64,000 nucleotides of DNA from Citrus sinensis (taxonomy: Eukaryota > Streptophyta > Magnoliopsida > Sapindales > Rutaceae), in assembly GCF_022201045.2 (NCBI RefSeq), contig NC_068558.1, positions 4,183,501 to 4,247,500 of the forward strand, written 5' to 3'. Position numbers and translations under genes: made by a program. This document shows positions 47,384 through 60,160 of this stretch, piece after piece (position 1 is the stretch's first letter; each line of letters starts with the position of its first letter). The notes under the pieces are model-generated. The model saw only the letters and a list, made by a program, of their open reading frames with translations. It was not told the DNA's origin and ran no database searches.

Positions 47384-48203
47384 GAACGCAGATTCAGATG
47401 AGAGAGAACAGTAACTGATATTAGTGCATCGTCACTATTCGTCAGTCAGTTTATGGTCGCTGTGGTACTTGCAGACGCAGAAACTGCCAAATAGAAGACG
47501 GAGTGTTCTGTAACTTCCGTTTGGCTCGTGCCTAAATTTTGAGTGGATAAATCACTTCCAATAATTAAAAATGGGTATTTGTCATTGTAGTCCAAATTCT
47601 TTTCTGAAATAAACTAAAACATAAAAATTATTAATCATTTATCAATAAAGTCCTTCCTAATTGCATCGTTTTGAGTCTTTTCACTGCCTTGCCTAGAGAG
47701 AGTGAGTAAAAAGAGTTGAATAAAACCTAAAAGTTATTTTATTAGGAGATAGCTCAGTTCACCGTAGTCAATGACTAATAAAACAAAATTGAAAATTAGG
47801 GATCCTTAAGTAATACAATTTTCAAATGTATGTTCTCTGAGTAATTTTCCGCAAACAACAAGGCTCAAATGCTAAATACGAAAACACAAAAAAAAAATTA
47901 AGAAAAAAACGGAGCTTTCTGAATACGCTGGCCCACGCGTGGGACGTTTCTGATTTTTCTGACATATAAAATTAGATCATGGCTTTTCCACGTCTTCATA
48001 GATTTCATTATGTTTATTTGATTGGCCCTACGTTTAAGAAAAATTTAGATCATCAATTTCCACATAACATAAAGGATCCTTCTCCGTTGCAACAGTTGCA
48101 ACATGCAACACCTTTTTTATCGTAGGGATTCAAAATTATCGTAGGGATTCGACGGTTGGGATTAGTCAATGAAAAAAGAAATACAATTGTTGAAGCTGGT
48201 TAT
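47384..48203. other. Upstream flank of ligase copy 3
   Basis: This is probably the promoter of the minus-strand ligase. It contains an ACGCGT-type palindrome near 47935 (CCCACGCGTGGG). No gene was found. Confidence 0.45.
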
Positions 48204-48220
48204 GTACTTAAGTAATGGCT

Positions 48221-48648
48221 TTTTTTTTTTTAATACTGATTAAACATCATATTATTATATTACACAGATATTTACAATAATTGTTATTATAACAAATATA
48301 TTACACTGATAATTACAATCAGATATACATGATTAGAACTTATAGATAATTACAATCAGATATACATGATTAGGACTTATATTATTACATTAAATTCTAT
48401 GAAGTACATGCCCAGATAAATAACCCCTCACAGAGGAAGAATGATTAAATTCTATAAAGTATATGCCCAGATAAATAACCCCTCACAGAAGAAGAATGCC
48501 TATACTCCACTCGCATTTCACAAGAGAAAATAATTTTTACATATTAAGAATATTTAGCCCCCACAATATTTTTGTGGGGGCTAGAACCGCTGCCCTCACA
48601 AGCCTTGTGAGGGCAGCAGCCCACCACTTCGGCGAAGGCCGAAGTGGC
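48221..48648 (-). mobile_element. SINE-like retroposon with 17-bp target duplication and poly(A) tail
   Basis: The exact 17-mer GTACTTAAGTAATGGCT lies on both sides (48204-48220 and 48649-48665). Read on the minus strand, the 428-bp insert starts GCCACTTCGGCC at 48648 and ends in a run of A (plus-strand T run at 48221-48231). An A-box-like CGCCGAAGTGG lies at 48634-48624 (9 of 11 to the consensus TGGCNNAGTGG) and a B-box-like GGTTCTAGCCC at 48588-48578 (one mismatch), spaced 35 bp. The A-box begins 14 bases from the 5' end, as expected of an internal pol III promoter. The 3' half holds two internal tandem duplications (periods 37 and 55 bp). No protein is encoded, so mobilisation would need a partner LINE. 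I do not recognise the family. Confidence 0.78.
48556..48647. repeat. Three consecutive perfect hairpins in the SINE-like head
   Basis: Hairpin 1 (48556-48582): AGCCCCCACA pairs with TGTGGGGGCT. Hairpin 2 (48589-48617): GCTGCCCTCACAA pairs with TTGTGAGGGCAGC, 3-base loop. Hairpin 3 (48624-48647): CCACTTCGGC pairs with GCCGAAGTGG, 4-base loop GAAG on the plus strand (CTTC on the minus). All stems are perfect and GC-rich in an AT-rich region. The A-box-like motif lies within hairpin 3 and the B-box-like motif begins in hairpin 1. Confidence 0.9.
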
Positions 48649-48665
48649 GTACTTAAGTAATGGCT

Positions 48666-49685
48666 ATTCAGGGAGTATCGGTGTGAAACTATTAATTAAT
48701 TAGGAAGAAGAACAAGTCCAATTTACTTACGAGAAAAGAGAAATAAAAAGTTGAACAAATGGCGATTTAGAAATAATTGGAAGACACCGGCATCGAAAGA
48801 AGACGAACGAATTTTTTAGGGAGAAAAATATTTGGAGGATTCACCTCCTAAGTTGGAACTTGGGGGTTGTCAGTAGAGAAAGATTTCGGTGGCGAGAGGC
48901 AAAGAAACCAGTAGGTGTAGGTGATTTTATTTAACAAATAATCAAGAAACACCGAACACAGGAGAAGCCGATCACAATTTCGTGGGGGGAAAAAGATTCC
49001 GATAATTTGTTTATGAATAGGGGCTGTCATGGGAACGAATCGGATGGCGCTTTTGAATTCTGTTTTGTTCCAAAAAAATCTCCAGTATAAATACCCAACA
49101 CTTGCATACGATCAAAACAAGAGCAATACACAATACACGGCAATCAATCTAATCAAATCTCACATTCTGTAAACAATCAATATTATTATTCTTTAATATA
49201 AATTCAAAAACATCACCTAGAAATATAATACCAAATACGTCCTTATTGTTTCGCAATATTTGAGTTAGTGAAATTATTAACAACCTTAACTAAAAATAGC
49301 TCTAATGAAATTTGACTTTTGCTCTCAGTCCCTGTCCCAGTCCCAGTCATCTCGTTTCGTTTCTCTATACTTCAGAGTGGGCCTGAATGGTGACTGTTGG
49401 CTGCTGCATTTGATCCGTTCACACAGACGAAGCATTATGTTGGTCCTTCACTCCAAATTCCAGTGCTGCATTTTTTCATCTGCCATCGCGCATTTTGTAG
49501 TCTAGTACTGTTGGAGAAATTAGTTATACCACTAAAATTGTTGGGGCTTAACATAAATAACAAAATATTAAGGGGCTCCAATGATGTATTTTTAATTAAA
49601 TCAAGGGTTTAAGGGTTTCCTTTCCCACTCTTGTAAAACAAGCACAGGAGAGAAGAAGGAAGGAACGAGCACACCGTGGAAGAAG
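48666..49685. other. Intergenic and 5' flank of the WDR74-like gene
   Basis: No gene was found. The last 150 bp include a CCTTTCCCACTC tract and purine-rich GAAGAAGG sequence before the start codon, probably the core promoter and 5' UTR. Short open frames at 49305-49612 show no family similarity. Confidence 0.45.
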
Positions 49686-52600
49686 ATGCCGCGAACCACA
49701 ACATTGGAGTGCCCCGGTTGCCCTCCGCTTCGAGCCCTAACTTTCGATTCGCTTGGTCTAATCAAAGGTGATTATATTATAAATTATACCGACCTCAAAG
49801 CTGCTGAAATAATTATCATTACATAGTTTTGAATCTTATTTTTTATTTTATTTATCAATTTTTTGGTTGGTGAATATAACAGTTATTGAAGCTCGTGGTG
49901 AACATGGAGGGGTTCCTAAGGTAGTGGAGAGATGGGGCGACCCCCATTCTTCCAATTGCGTGCTTGCGGCTTCTATTGACGACAGCCAAAACGACCCCGT
50001 ATTTGTCCTCTTTCACGTTTTATGAGTTCAAACTGCAAATTTTTGTTTCAATGTGTATTTTTTCTCGTTTGGATTTTGCCTATTACTAGCTTGTGAACCA
50101 GTGTTAAATTTTTTTTATTTTTTGGTTAAATTTGATTTTCTTCATCTTTTGGGTTGCAGTTATTAGCGGTTGCAAGGAAAAATGGTTTGGTAAGTTGGTT
50201 TCAAAATTTGTGACCATGTTTATTGGACTCAGTGTGAATTCTTCCCTAATAGTTTGAAGTTTACTGAAGCTTCTCTTGAATAAATTGTGCCAAATATTTC
50301 CTGTAGACTGATATTCTTAATCCTCTTAATGGGGATCTCCGAGTAGCGATTTCTAAGGCTGGTGATTCTGGTGCCCAACCTGAAGATGACGGTATTGTTG
50401 GTTTGCATTTGTTCAAAAGACAGAGAGAAGAGTCATCATCCAGGTATCACTTTTGCTTTATGGTTTATGTGATATAAAAAATATACGTATTTCAAGCGGC
50501 ATTTCTTTTAAATTATCTGGAATTGGTTGTGGTGGTACCGTGTTGGGCTATGTAGTTCTGAGTGACTTCTCTGTCCCCTTTTTCGGCTTTGATGTTGATC
50601 TTGGTTGAACTGGTTATTCTCAGGTCACGCACTTTGCTTACTTGTACTACAAAAGGAAAAGCTAGCATGAGGTCTATTGAGGTCACCAAAGTATCGGCAG
50701 AGTCTTCCTGTAGTACTGTCAAATCCTGGAATGTGTGTGCATCTGGTACCATTGCATTTTCTAAAGTGGATATAAGTGAAAAATTTTCCTTATTTGGAGG
50801 GTGAGTGATTCCATGTTGAATAATTTTACAATCTGCTTTAAAATTGTTCCTTGTTATTCTGTATTGCCATGTAATAGTTTCTACAAGCTTACTGGCATAG
50901 TAAAAATGGTGGATACTCTTAACTCAGGAAGGGTGTTGAAGTTAATGTGTGGGATCTTGACAAGTGTGAGAAGATCTGGACTGCAAAACCTGTGAGCCAT
51001 TTCATCATCTTCGAACATATCTTTTTGGAAAAGAATGATTATTCTTTATACTTTTTGAAATATTTCTTGTACCTTCAATTTACTTTCTTTTAATCTTATC
51101 TTTGCAGCCCCCTAAGAACAGCCTTGGTATATTTACCCCTACTTGGTTTACATCAGCGGCATTTTTGAGTATTGATGATCACCGAAAGTTTGTAGCCGGC
51201 ACTAACGACCATCAGGTAATTTCATTTATCATAGTGGATAATTTGATTTAAAATCATCTGGGAAGTTGACATGCTTGTGAGCAGCTTGTATGAACAATAA
51301 AAAAAATTCACTTACATATTGGGATATCACTCGTGTTTTCTTAGTTAGTAGGGTGATGTGTGGTGTTAGTGCAAATTTTATGATTGTGGCTAGGAGTGTG
51401 ATAACCAAAAAAGAGAAATCTCAAGTTGTATTTTATTGATATCTATTTTATTAAAGAGTAATGATACAGCCACAAACTTTTTTATACAAACAATGTTGTA
51501 CAAACTATTGTGCCTACATGATTTTGTCATGGTTGTGTTCCTCTATCATTTTTCTAATGATAACTACACAACACAATGACAAAACTGTAACAAATTTTTT
51601 GCCTTTTAGTGAATTTTGAGAATTCTTTTTAACCCTCCCAAAAAAAAAATCATTAGAGACAAATTTGTAAATTCACTAAAAAGACAAATTTTTTGACATA
51701 CTTGTGTTTCTTTATCATTTTACTTATTGTTATTTTTATAGTTTTAATCAACCAATCATATCTTGCCACATTAGTTGTACAAGATTATATGTACAAGTAT
51801 TTGTGGCTCTATAACTATTCTTTATTAAATAGATACTTTTCTGTATTCATCTTACTAAGTAGGTGAAAGAACTGTTTTATGGATGGTCATGATATGGACC
51901 TTTTTGTCTAAACTTAATAAAAAGTTCTGTTTTATAGATTATGAAATTTTTACTTCAGCAAGTTTTCCCAAATTTTTTATTCCATTTACATTTTTGAATG
52001 TGGTTTATAAATAGATATCATCGTCAGGTTGTAAACTCAACAGGGTCTGTTTCCACTCTGTTAGTTAGGATTCTTTTTGCATTTTCTTACCTCTTGGTGA
52101 CTTATTTTCCTGGTTCTGGATTAGGTTCGCCTCTATGATACTTCTGCTCAGCGGAGACCTGTTATGTCATTTGATTTCCGGGAGACCCCTATAAAAGCAG
52201 TTGCTGAAGAACCGGATAGCTTTAATATCTATATAGGGAATGGTTCTGGTGACCTTGCTTCTGTGGATATACGTACTGGTATGTGCACTTCCATGAACAC
52301 TTTAGAAATCTATGGTTCTGCATCCATGATTCTGATACCTGCATCAACTTGGTTGGGTGTTGACATAAGGGGTGAATTTCAAATTTCAGTTAAAGGTTTG
52401 AGTTTTTCTTCGTAAAGACTGCTTGCTGTATTCTGGGGACCACTGTACTTAGGTCTAAATTTTGGAGCTTGGAAGGGGGACTTTTAAGCTCATAGGGCTT
52501 CATTTGGCAATGCTGCATTATGTGTGATAATATGTAGTACAAATTATTCTTCGGGAGACTGACACGAGAATCACCTAATTTAACTATTTAGAGTGAGCTG

Positions 52601-54092
52601 TTCGTTCAGTTGGTCTCAAATCTTGTTTTCAGATCACCCCGTACAACAGGGTAAACCTGGGTTAGTTCAGGCTTTAAGATCCCATCATCGTTATTCCGCT
52701 AATTGTACCACACCACAGGTTATTCAAATGTCTTAATGCTAATATCAGGTGAGAATTATAAGTTCTGGAATGAACTAGTTGGTGCTGCTTGCTCTGATGA
52801 AGATATGAACTTCTGAACAGGACAATTGCTTCTTGTAGTGCCTAGCATTAATTAACTAATTTCTTTGAATGATGTAAAATGCTTTCTATCTGGTAATTGT
52901 GCTGAAGTGAAACAATCCTTACAGGAAAATTGCTCGGATGTTTTATTGGGAAGTGTTCTGGAAGTATCAGATCCATAGCTAGGCATCCCACGCTTCCAAT
53001 AATAGCATCATGTGGTGAGTGTATTGCAAGGTCTTCTACATTAGTACTACAATCTGTCTCACCTTTGGGTTAGCAGTTTTGGAACCAAGATTATTTCTTT
53101 TTCTATACAACTCGAGTAATAAATTGACTTGCTTTTAGGGTTGGATAGCTATTTGCGCTTTTGGGATATAAAGACACGGCAGCTTCTTTCCGCTGTATGT
53201 TCCTGAATTGCATTGTGAAAATTGTTGGCATTCACTAGTTTACAGATCTTATATTTTCTTTCATGATGGTCCTGGTAGGAGTCTACAATTTGTATTTCTA
53301 GAAGAGATTATAAAATTAGTTTTGGTTACTATTGTTTGTTATCACTGCATTTTCGTTCCTGATTGAATAACATCTAAGAAGTGTACATTTGAGTCAAAAT
53401 CAATGAAAATTTGTTGATATGGAAGATTTTTGGATTACTACTTTGAAAAGCTGGAAAATATTGAAATTGAAATTTTGTAGAACTTTAAAACAACTATAAT
53501 TTTTGTGTGCAGGTTTTCTTGAAGCAGCATCTTAACGAGGTTGTTTTTGATTCAGCTTTTGCTGATAAAGGTTAGTCCTTGCTGTTCCTTGCTAGTCATG
53601 GCTTGTCGTAGGATTTCCAAAACTTGGCTTGTCGTAGTATTTCCAAAACTGTCACATGACATGGATACTGAGATTTATTTACTAGGGGTAGGGAAGATTT
53701 GTGCACTTGGTAATTATTATGTTCTGTTATGTTTTAAACCAGTTATAGATGTGTCTTCATTTTTATTGTTTTCTTCAAAGGCATTCTTGTTTTCACCTAG
53801 GTGTTACTTCTATGTGTACGTCTGATTCTAGTGTAGCTGACTGTAATTTTGCACCTACTTTGTACAAGCAGAAGTTGCCAATGCTGCAGCAGATGCGCCG
53901 ATGCTGGAAATACAGAATGGGAATGATACTCAGGAAGATGCGACAGAAACATTGCCTGTTAAAAGAAAGGAGGCGCCTGAAGAAAAGGATAGAAGCAAAA
54001 AGAAGAAATCTAAAGAAAATGAAGAAAGCAAGAAATTAAAATCCAAGAAAAAAAGGAGAGCAAAAGGTGATATTCATGATGATGCATCATGA
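49686..54092 (+). CDS. WDR74: WD40 protein, WDR74/Nsa1-like ribosome biogenesis factor
   Basis: Family members act in the nucleolus in 60S subunit maturation with the AAA ATPase NVL/Rix7. Twelve exons (49686-49767, 49883-49998, 50160-50189, 50307-50443, 50624-50800, 50928-50991, 51108-51215, 52125-52278, 52925-53014, 53139-53194, 53513-53570, 53872-54092) join in frame to 430 aa starting MPRTTTLECPGCPPLRAL. Beta-propeller features include LLAVARKNGLTDILNP, EVNVWDLDKCEKIWTAKP, FVAGTNDHQVRLYD, NGSGDLASVDIRTG, IRSIARHPTLPIIASCG and LDSYLRFWDIKTRQLLS. The tail after residue 365 is acidic, then strongly basic (KKKKSK, KKKRRAK), as in nucleolar proteins. All introns are GT-AG. Intron 7 carries a Mutator MITE. 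The WDR74 assignment rests on propeller motifs and tail. Another nucleolar WD40 family is possible but less likely. Confidence 0.85.
51456..51820. mobile_element. Mutator-type MITE, 365 bp, in WDR74-like intron 7
   Basis: The left end GAGTAATGATACAGCCACAAAC is mirrored at the right by GAATAGTTATAGAGCCACAAAT (reverse complement). The nonamer TTTATTAAA flanks the insert exactly (51447-51455 and 51821-51829). The ends match the element at 25912-26112, so both belong to one family. The interior is longer here and also foldback-like (a second CTCTAATGATTTTTT-type internal repeat). Confidence 0.8.
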
Positions 54093-55322
54093 CTTGCTGA
54101 AGAAATACATGCTTAATGCTCATAAATTGTGCACCACTGAGGGCCAGAATTAAACCTGGTCTCCATTGTGATTGAAATGTCATGACAAAGTGTAGTTCCT
54201 TGAACTTCAGAGAGGGAACTTCTAGAATATAGGTGATTTTGATTTTTCATTCAACATAGGTTGGTTCTAGACTCGTAATCCATGTGTGGGTAAAAAACTG
54301 GTTCTGGCATATATATATTTAAATTCTGAGTCCAGCAAACCCAGATCTGTCATCAAATTTTGATCATTCTGATGTATTGTTGTGACAGCTGTTGACTTTA
54401 ATTATAGCTTTGGGAAGATGACTCTGTAGTACATTCAGATATTTGTCGAATTATATATATAGCCTGTTGATCATGCAACAAAAAAAGAAGCATGGATGCC
54501 TCTGTCACGGCTGCATACAATTTTTCAAACGCTGGGGCTGGGGTTGTCCCCAACTTTTTGTATGTATAGTTTCTGCCATTTCCATTTCTGAATTTCTTCA
54601 ACTTAAATCAAAGCATTTATTATGAGAAATTATTTCAACATAATGCTTTTAATCTTAACAAGTCATAAGTCCCCAAATTTTCGTACTTATCGTTTCTGCC
54701 TTTCATCAACTTATATCAAAGCATTTACTATGAGAAATTATTTCAACATCGTGCATTTAATCTTAAAAAATTAACTTATTTCAGTCACAGAAGGCTCGAA
54801 GGAAAATTTCCTAAAATTGTCTACACCACTTGGTCTCTCATAAGTTGTCGTTTTCCTGTTACTCCTATAATCCAAGTGGGAGAGAATAAAGGAAGAAAAT
54901 CGTGAACAAACGTTGCCTTCCAATGCGATGCAGATTGTCACAACAACTTCGATCAAATTTTGGTGCTTGATCGATGTTGTTGAACGGAGTTATATTGAAG
55001 CCAACGTAAAGTTATGGCACTCCCAAGTCTCCAATGACCAATAATAAGTTAAATAACACATGCCTCTTCTTCTGCTGAACAGCATGTAAGAAAAGGAGGT
55101 TGATTTTTAAAATTCATCATCATTTTCCAATTTGGCACTCTGATACAAACATCCTGATGACAGGATCAGATTCAATTGATAGTGATCTGCTGAGTTATCC
55201 TCGACATAGAATCAAATACAAAGTATCACAAGAAGGTGGACTTGTGAAGCCTTACTAATACTTTGCGCTTAAATCACAGCAAAAATAAAATGAAAATGGA
55301 CAGGAAAGAAAGCAGCAAGGAA
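54093..55322. other. Convergent 3' region between WDR74-like and MPC1
   Basis: Both flanking genes end here, so the stretch holds their 3' UTRs and terminators. The phrase CAAAGCATTTA.TATGAGAAATTATTTCAACAT occurs twice (about 54609-54643 and 54717-54750), a small tandem duplication of about 108-bp period. No gene was seen. Confidence 0.5.
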
Positions 55323-56849
55323 TTACTGAGACGAGGCCTCATCCTTCTTCTTCTCTGACAAATACCTACAATGAAGAAAATATGACAGAGTTCGTTACAA
55401 TTGGCTGCTTCAGTTGCCAAAGCAAGAATTGAAGGCTAGAGGAAGTCAACAAATTAAAGGATCAATTCCAATTGATATGGCCTTGGATGGAAAACAAATA
55501 AAAGTTGCTGAAAAGAAATTGGTGCAATTCCAATGTATCAATTTTGATGTGGAGAATTTTCAGAATCAGTCAAGTATTTTTCTTCTGTTCATATATTTTT
55601 TACCTTTTTCAGATTGTCCAATAAAGATATACTAAAATGTCCATGAAGCCAATCTTTTTCTCCGGCAAAATATAAGACAGGCACAAATACAAACTTACTC
55701 TGTACATTTTAACATGAAAACTAACTAGTCTTTCTTGTCCCTAATAAAGTGCAACTTTGATGACAGCAGGTGAAAGCCAACCTTGAACAACCCTCTTACC
55801 AGTTAGAACCTTATATATATATAATTTTCCAATCCGAAATTATAATCCGAGATTAAAATCCTGGACCAGTTGACAATGATATGAACATACTTTTACAACG
55901 TTGTAAAACAATTAACAACAATGTAAAATTATATTCACATTGTTGTCAATTCGTCCCGAACTTCAATAAGATCTAGGATACTGGACCAAATCACCGCTCA
56001 TATATACATAAATGTATTTAGATATATATATATAGTAGTTTTCTAGTCCAGAATTTTAAAGTGCGAAAAAGTTCGGGAGAGCTTTAAAATCCTACGATTT
56101 TAAAGCTTTAACAAAGTAAGAGATCAACTAAAAGATGAAAAAACGCAAATTCCAATACACTACGAAATAAAATACACTTTATTGGAGTGTGTGTTTATAT
56201 ATATATATTGATTGCAGAAACCTGTAAATTTTAGCATAATAAAAGATGATAAATAGAAAATTAATCAGCTACGAAAGCAATGTCTAATTGCAACCAAGTG
56301 ATTCCAAAAAATCAACAAATGCAGATGCTTACCCCTGAGACCTTGCCCAACGGGAAAGGTGATAGAGCTGTACAGTCTCATTTGAAGCATGGCATGCCAA
56401 AAGTAAATAATTGCGTGGCTGTACCATCCACGCAAACCTCATGAACAATCCTGAATAGATACACATTGCTGCACCCAATATGGAACTTATGTTTAGATCC
56501 CAGCCATGTAATATAACAAATAATTGAAATAATAAAAGACGATTTCTTCAAATAGACAATTTTTTTTTTACCTGTTGTCATGTTACCAGAAATCATTTCT
56601 GGAGGTTTCTTTAGGTCCACCAAACCCTGTAAAATTCCGAGTTTCATAAGTCAAGACTTTGCTAAAATCTGGCATAATAAGCTACACCACATCTGAACAT
56701 AACAAAACCGCTACAGATTAATTATACAATCAAATACTCAAGGTGAAGAGACATACTGCAACAACAAATCCCCAGTTGGCAACAGGTCCCCAAAAGTGAG
56801 TTGTTTTTGGACCAACCGGACTGTTCCAGAATGCTCGCACCGAAGCCAT
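55323..56849 (-). CDS. MPC1: Mitochondrial pyruvate carrier 1
   Basis: A subunit of the inner-membrane pyruvate carrier that imports cytosolic pyruvate into mitochondria; MPC1 works as a heterodimer with MPC2-type subunits. Four coding exons (56849-56757, 56626-56572, 56468-56333, 55365-55323) join to 108 aa, the usual plant length. The protein starts [20 protein letters not shown] and continues with [66 protein letters not shown] and [13 protein letters not shown]. These are the conserved membrane segments of the family, and nothing is missing. A 5'-UTR exon probably ends at 57410 (CGTCTCCG|GTAAGC), spliced to about 56883, 34 bases before the start codon. It is convergent with the WDR74-like gene. 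Confidence 0.95.
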
Positions 56850-57408
56850 GGACAAATACTTTTGACTTTGATAACTCTGCAAAACTTGCAATTTCAAATT
56901 CAGACAATCGATCGAACATACACCAAATACAAACATTATACACACAGATGGTGCAATGTATACAATTCTTCAGAGCACCGTTAACCAGCATTCATCTTGC
57001 CCAAACAATCGCTGTCTCATTAAAAAACTTGCACTAGAAAGCAGAAATTAGACCAAAATTTCGAACAAACCAGCTAATTAATGGAGGATCTTGGCTCAGT
57101 CAATGAAAATATATGTATATCTTCGCTATAACTATACCATCAACATAATCCAATGCCAGCCTTTTTGACTGATTAAACAATCCTAATAAGGGAAACTGCA
57201 AGGAGATTTTAAACCGACATCGAAAAAACTAAATCTTTAATGAATCTTGACAATCAAATTAAAAATAAATAAATTGAAAGAGGGTTAAATTGACAAAAGC
57301 TAAGAGACGAGTGTATGATATGAGTTTGTGCGATTTGACTAATTTGGGAAATAATAAACTAAATTTTACATTATATTGTCATAACGAGAGGATTTAATCT
57401 GAAGCTTA

Positions 57409-57490
57409 CCGGAGACGATGCCGTATCAGGGGATCAAGAAGAGTACCGGCTGTCTTTCGATGACACAGCGACAGAAAGGCGATGCTTGGT
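57409..57490 (-). promoter_or_regulatory. 5'-UTR exon and start region of MPC1
   Basis: On the minus strand a GC-richer stretch ends in CCGGTAAGC, a strong donor. A matching acceptor, TTTTGCAG|AGTTATC, lies near 56884. The implied 5'-UTR intron is about 525 bp. The transcription start was not determined. Confidence 0.5.
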
Positions 57491-59100
57491 CTGAGAGGGG
57501 AAGTTAAGGGAGAATGAGTTGTTTTAAGACCGTAAAACTTGTGTGAAGTCAAGAGTAGTGCAGAAAGTTATTTTGGCGAATTGTTTCGAAACACGTGGAT
57601 AACCCGATGATTTTCCCAGTGGCATTAGTTCGTAAATTGTGCTTGCCTACCGGTGATTCTGCTTTCCTCTTTTTTTTTTTTCTTTTTTTTTTCCTGGCGG
57701 ACTAATTTTGACTCGTTTGGTTTAGGTATTTAATGGCCGGGAATTCGCAAATAAAAATTTATTTAGAATTTTTAATTACTTAATTAGAAATCTTTTTTTT
57801 TTGGTGTGAATATTTTAGAAATCAATTCTATTGACACCGAGGAAAACATTTTTTTTTTCTTATTATTAGATGTAAAACTAAAATATACTTAAAAGTTTAT
57901 TTTGAAAATGTCTCTGTCTTTCTTTTTATTTAAGTATTTATTCAAAATTATCATTTAACTTAAGAATTTACTCATTAGATATTATTTAATAATGAGATCT
58001 GCAGGTTATATTTTTGGAGATCAATATCGTATGAAAAGGCTTCAGTCATTTGTTGGATTTAAAATACAGCATTGCGATTTGGACGAAAAAAATAGACGAA
58101 ATTCTGACAAAATTAGTGTGTGATCTCTTGTGAGTCTGTAGGTTGTTTTTGTCAATATTTAGTTCACAGAACGCTTTTCTTTTAGAACAAGTTTGATGCC
58201 ACTTTACCCGGATAATAATTAAAGAAAAACATTGTTATATAAAAGGTTTCTTAGTGGGCATAAGAAACTTAATGTTGAGTCAGCTTGAAAAATTGGTGTA
58301 AAATACTTCTTATGTTCTTTTCCCCCTTGAGATATTTAGGTTTGTGATTATGTTGACAGGTTGAGACACTTGAGATGGAAATATAATATGATATAAAAAA
58401 AAAAATCTTTTTATATAGAAATATTCATTTATAGAGTTATAGACTATAAGTCATTTGAGATATGAGTCTCTAATTGACATGTCATCTATGTAGTAAAGTT
58501 ATAAACATCATCTCATATAATTTTCACTTTAGAATAAATATTGTACGATATGTAATCTATGTACTGAAAATATAACCAACGTGTCACACAAGTTTGGTAA
58601 ATATTCACGACATATCATTTATGTGATGAATTTTTAAATGATATATCATACAATTTACTCCACATCAATGGCATGTTATATGTGTGATATTTCGTAAGCT
58701 TTTATGAGATGTTATCCATGTAATAAATTTCGTAAACAAAAAAAGCATACGGGTTTTAGTACTCCATATTAATGTAGTTATGACATTTCATCTATGTGCT
58801 AAAAATATAAATGATAGAAACGGCACGTCATACAAGTTTGCTAAACATAAACAATATTCTTTAAATAAAAGGAAAAATTCTTTAATTTTTATTTTTATAA
58901 AAAAAAATTGACCATATTTTCCATTCTTCCTTTCCATAAATTAATTAAATTATTCTTTAATTAAATATTCATATATTTTACATTAAATAGCAGAAGTTGA
59001 AAATTAGAAATGAATATCTGAAGGATCAATAATGTTGATGCAAAATTTTGCTCAATGTACAATGTTTGATTTGTGTTTCGGACTTTTTTTCAATTAAAGT
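57491..59100. other. AT-rich intergenic, no gene seen
   Basis: The first part is the promoter side of MPC1. The rest contains poly(T) runs and loosely repeated phrases around ATGTCATCTATGTA and ACATATCATTTATGTG (58470-58810), possibly an old tandem array. No coding sequence was recognised. Confidence 0.45.
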
Positions 59101-59589
59101 TTGTGACTTATTTTTTCATTGAGGTGGGTGTCTCGAATTACATGTCTCCTTATAGTTAATTATTCTGCTAAAAAGAAACAATTATCAGAGGGTGGCGGTG
59201 TGCCAGCGATAACCATCCGACGCTCAAGTCAGTTCTTTTTACTCAAATTTTAGAGAGATAAAATCTAGAGTGATATTGACATAGTTTTTGTACTCATTTT
59301 ATACCCCTTTTTCTCTCACATTTAAATGGGGGGTTTTGGCCTTTATATAGGCAACTTAGAATCAATTGGAGAGATCATGTGACACTTTTCTTATGACAAG
59401 TGTCAATCAAAGCTTATGCATGGAGACACATATTTTTATATGTCAAAACTTGTTCATGACAAGTAATCTTTAGACATTTGTCATGTTTTTGGACCCTTAA
59501 TCTTTAATGAACTTTAGCTTAAATTTGGCACTTATATTGGTTCTTTATAAAAAAAAAATTGATTTTATAATATTTTATTCATAGGCGCA

Positions 59590-59835
59590 TTTTGCAAAAT
59601 GTTTGTTAACCTATAGACTTATTTTGTATAATGCTTATTGGCACATTCTGTAGAATGTTTATTTGCTTGTAAGTTTATTTCATAGAATATATATTTGCAC
59701 GTATGCCCATTCCGTAAAATGTATATTTGCCCGTAGACCTATTTCATTGAATGTATATTTGATTGTAGGCACATTCTGTAGAATATATATATATATGCAC
59801 GTAGGAACATTCCATAGAATGTTTAGTAACTCATG
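59590..59835. repeat. Degenerate tandem array, about 30-bp unit
   Basis: Units of the form GCACATTCTGTAGAATGT followed by TTATTTGC and TGTAG recur about seven times with substitutions. Each unit contains the short palindrome ATTCYRTAGAAT, so the array is both tandem and locally foldback. Confidence 0.7.
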
Positions 59836-59864
59836 TGCTCTTACTTAAAATTATTTTCAAAGTG

Positions 59865-60160
59865 TTTAGATCATTATTTGTGAGAAATAGATTTAGGTCG
59901 TTCTTTGTAAAGAATTGATTTAGATCATTTTTTGTTGAATCATGTTTTTAGTACTTTATCGAAAACTCGCTCTTTGAGCATTTTACTTAGAACTATTTTA
60001 TAAGATTCTAAGTTCATTCTTTATAAAGAATGAACTTAGGTCGTTCTTTATAAAGAATGAACTTAGGTCATTTTTTATAAGAATAGACCTAAGTCATTAT
60101 TTGTAAAGAAAAGACTTGTGTCATTCTTTGTAAAGAATAGACCTAAGTCTTTTTTTGATG
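59865..60160. repeat. Tandem array, about 27-bp unit
   Basis: Units like CTTAGGTCGTTCTTTATAAA followed by GAATGAA recur with decay. Two adjacent copies (around 60012-60065) are almost identical. Each unit contains a TTCTTTATAAAGAA palindrome. It adjoins the 30-bp array and the two may share an origin. Confidence 0.75.

Noticed and set aside
53541-53825. 94-codon frame in the WDR74-like gene
   Set aside because: It starts in exon 11 in another frame and runs through the intron (donor GTTAGT at 53571); the exon 11 to exon 12 join restores the proper frame.
59590-60160. CRISPR-like array
   Set aside because: Units are contiguous tandem repeats without unique spacers, and this is plant nuclear DNA.
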